From contig VAYE01000120.1 of the NCBI GenBank assembly GCA_005883235.1, forward strand, positions 1-7,771: a DNA stretch of 7,771 bases, given 5' to 3'. Under the pieces are notes generated by a model. It did no database searches. It saw only the letters and a program-made list of their open reading frames with translations, and was not told the origin of the DNA. A program made the position numbers and the translations under genes. This stretch comes from Actinomycetota bacterium (GTDB taxonomy: Bacteria; Actinomycetota; Thermoleophilia; Gaiellales; Gaiellaceae). The stretch's first letter is position 1, and each line of letters begins with the position of its first letter. Below, piece after piece: positions 6,608 to 7,771 of the stretch.

Positions 6608-7655
6608 AGGTCTCTGGCTTGTAGATCGGCTTCGTCACGACACGGGCCTTGCGGAGGCGCCCACGCACGTCGACCGTGATCTCGCTGCCGGGGGCGGCCG
6701 CGGCCGCAGCGACATAGCCGAGCCCGATTCCGGCGTCGAGCATCGGCGAGAGCGAGCCGGAGGTCACCTCGCCGCCCTGCTCGATCGCCATTCCCGCTCG
6801 CGGAATCGCCTTGTCGACCATGACGAACGCGACGAGCCGGCGCTCGGGGCCCTCCTCCTTCACGCGTCGCAGCTCGTCGACGCCCGTGAACTCCTTCTCG
6901 AGCGCACACACCCAGCCGAGCCCGGCCGAGATGGCATCGGTGTTCGGCGAGATGTCGTTTCCGTGCAGCGGATAACACACCTCGAGGCGTAGCGTGTCGC
7001 GCGCACCGAGCCCGCAGGGCTTGGCGCCGCGGTCGAGCGCCGCGTCCCACAGCTCGACCGCCTCGTCCGTCTCGACGAGGAGCTCGACCCCGCGCTCGCC
7101 CGTGTAGCCGGTCCGGTTGACCATGCAGTCCACGCCGCCGATCTCGCCGAGCGCGAACGTGAACGGCTTCGCATCGGGAAGCTCGAGCCGCTCGATCGAC
7201 CGCGGCCCTTGCACGGCCAGGAGCGCGTACTCGTCCGACACGTCGCGCACGTCGGATCCCCGCACCTCGCGCTCCTTCAACCACTCGTAGACCGTCCGGG
7301 CGTTCGAGGCGTTGACGACGAGCAGGTACCGGAAAGGCTCGAGCCTGTACACGATCAGGTCGTCGACGATTCCGCCGCGCTCGTTCGTGAGCAGCGTGTA
7401 CTGCGCCTCGCCAACGCCGATCCGATCGAGGTCGTTGGAGAGAAGCCCTTGGAGCAGCTCGCCTGCGCGCGGCCCTTCGACCTCGAGCTCGCCCATGTGG
7501 GACACGTCGAAGACGCCGCAGTCCGTACGGACGGCACGGTGCTCGGCGATGACCCCGTCGTACTGCACCGGCATCTCCCAGCCTGCGAACGGGACGAGGC
7601 GCGCGCCGAGCTCGACATGCCGTCCGTGGAGCGGCGTGCGCTGAAGGGTCTGCAT
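6606..7655 (-). CDS. gcvT: Aminomethyltransferase, glycine cleavage system T protein
   Basis: Transfers the methylene carbon from aminomethyl-GcvH to tetrahydrofolate, releasing ammonia and giving 5,10-methylene-THF. The product has 349 residues, slightly below the usual 360-370 but with complete domains. Landmarks: LVPFAGWEMPVQYDGVIAEHRAVR (20-43), GVFDVSHMGELEVEGP (47-62), SNDLDRI, AQYTLLTNERGGIVDDLIVY (84-103) holding the catalytic folate-facing Asp (98 or 99), VNRTGYTGERGVELLV, GLGARDTLRLEVCYPLHGND and the C-terminal barrel with GSLSPMLDAGIGLGYV. This is the first gene of the operon, in the order T-H-PA-PB. The ATG at 7655 matches the conserved N-terminus (LQRTPLHGRHVELGA). No Shine-Dalgarno precedes it, but a TAGCAT box does, which could mean a leaderless start. 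Folate-dependent relatives such as YgfZ lack the motif set seen here. Confidence 0.96.
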   Translation of the reverse strand: MQTLQRTPLHGRHVELGARLVPFAGWEMPVQYDGVIAEHRAVRTDCGVFDVSHMGELEVEGPRAGELLQGLLSNDLDRIGVGEAQYTLLTNERGGIVDDLIVYRLEPFRYLLVVNASNARTVYEWLKEREVRGSDVRDVSDEYALLAVQGPRSIERLELPDAKPFTFALGEIGGVDCMVNRTGYTGERGVELLVETDEAVELWDAALDRGAKPCGLGARDTLRLEVCYPLHGNDISPNTDAISAGLGWVCALEKEFTGVDELRRVKEEGPERRLVAFVMVDKAIPRAGMAIEQGGEVTSGSLSPMLDAGIGLGYVAAAAAAPGSEITVDVRGRLRKARVVTKPIYKPET

Positions 7656-7668
7656 CGCCGGGATGCTA
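7656..7668 (-). promoter_or_regulatory. gcvT: Candidate -10 box and leaderless start for the gcv operon
   Basis: TAGCAT (7668-7663, minus strand) fits TAnnnT and matches TATAAT at four of six positions. It ends seven bases before the gcvT ATG, so transcription would begin at or within a base or two of the start codon. No convincing -35 is present at the usual spacing, where the terminator stem lies. No Shine-Dalgarno is visible. Inferred only. Confidence 0.35.
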
Positions 7669-7677
7669 CTCGCCGCG

Positions 7678-7713
7678 AAAACGGCGCCGCTCCGGCGCTT
7701 TCGCCGGAGCGGC
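7678..7713 (-). terminator. Intrinsic terminator hairpin upstream of gcvT
   Basis: On the minus strand a perfect 12-base-pair GC-rich stem, GCCGCTCCGGCG (7713-7702) and CGCCGGAGCGGC (7697-7686), closes a four-base AAAG loop. GCCG and then TTTT (7681-7678) follow. It starts eight bases after a TGA (7724-7722) that ends a probable upstream gene, so the simplest reading is that gene's terminator. It ends only 22 bases before the gcvT ATG, so an attenuator role for the gcv operon is the alternative. The T-run is short and set back from the stem, so efficiency is uncertain. Confidence 0.7.
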
Positions 7714-7721
7714 TGACCGGG

Positions 7722-7771
7722 TCACCAGCGGGTCGACTCGAAGAGCCAACCCTGAGGGCACGGCGACGCCC
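7722..7771 (-). CDS. 3' end of an unidentified minus-strand gene (partial)
   Basis: Reading the minus strand from base 7769, the last 15 codons give ASPCPQGWLFESTRW followed by TGA (7724-7722). Support is indirect: 13 of 15 codons end in G or C, as in the other genes of the window, and a 12-bp terminator stem begins eight bases after the stop. One other minus-strand frame in this stretch (ending in TAG at 7670-7668, inside the gcvT upstream region) is also open but has weaker G/C third-position bias and would run through the hairpin. I do not recognise the family from so few residues. Confidence 0.4.
   Translation of the reverse strand, partial: ASPCPQGWLFESTRW

Noticed and set aside
6693..6716. 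GCGGCCGC-rich run in gcvT encoding a string of alanines
   Set aside because: A low-complexity surface stretch in a high-GC gene; no sign of a functional repeat or a frameshift.
7729..7751. Ten-pair hairpin GGGTTGGCTC / GAGTCGACCC with a TTC loop on the minus strand
   Set aside because: It includes two G-U pairs, has no T-run, and lies in the probable 3' coding end of the upstream gene. I found no support for a structured RNA family.
7714..7771. CTCAGG on the minus strand (within 7757-7750), reminiscent of the conserved CUCUCAGG of glycine riboswitches, close to gcvT
   Set aside because: The characteristic GCCGAAGGRGCAA block and the GAC-containing 3' strand are absent. The stretch reads better as the end of an ORF followed by a terminator. 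Only 58 bases are visible, so an aptamer further upstream cannot be excluded.

Overview
The window is a dense, very GC-rich bacterial chromosome segment of housekeeping and accessory metabolism. I see no mobile element, CRISPR array, tRNA or rRNA. Strong G/C preference at third codon positions, frequent GTG starts, TAnnnT-like -10 boxes a few bases before start codons, and a glycine decarboxylase split into two subunits would suit a deep-branching actinobacterium (for example Thermoleophilia) or a similar high-GC lineage. Well-studied actinobacteria such as Streptomyces and Mycobacterium carry a one-chain GcvP. The taxonomic placement is inference.

Layout from left to right. (1) 1-531, plus strand: the 3' end of rlmN, the radical-SAM 23S rRNA A2503/tRNA A37 methyltransferase. 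(2) 492-1801, minus strand: msrB, then msrA, then a small stand-alone PAS-domain protein, probably one methionine-sulfoxide repair transcription unit. The PAS gene runs 40 bases into the tail of rlmN on the opposite strand. (3) 1858-2505 minus and 2532-3374 plus: a NeuD/PglD-like left-handed beta-helix acyltransferase and a family-2 glycosyltransferase, transcribed divergently from only 26 bases. Those bases are nearly filled by a 7-7-7 inverted repeat. Together they look like a small glycan-modification pair. (4) 3371-7655, minus strand: a complete, tightly coupled glycine cleavage operon in the order gcvT, gcvH, gcvPA, gcvPB. The last codons of gcvPB and of the glycosyltransferase share one palindromic CTAG that is a stop codon on both strands. 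(5) 7656-7771: a short probable -10 element for gcvT, a strong GC hairpin with a T-run on the minus strand, and beyond it the likely last 15 codons of another minus-strand gene.

How the genes work together: GcvPA and GcvPB form the PLP-dependent decarboxylase, GcvH carries the aminomethyl group on a lipoyl-lysine, and GcvT passes it to tetrahydrofolate, giving 5,10-methylene-THF, ammonia and CO2. The fourth component, dihydrolipoamide dehydrogenase, is not in the window. MsrA and MsrB reduce the S and R diastereomers of methionine sulfoxide respectively. The gene content is ordinary. The more unusual signals are in gene punctuation: shared or overlapping stops, a stop codon fused to a Shine-Dalgarno sequence, GTGA start/stop overlaps, and possible leaderless starts.
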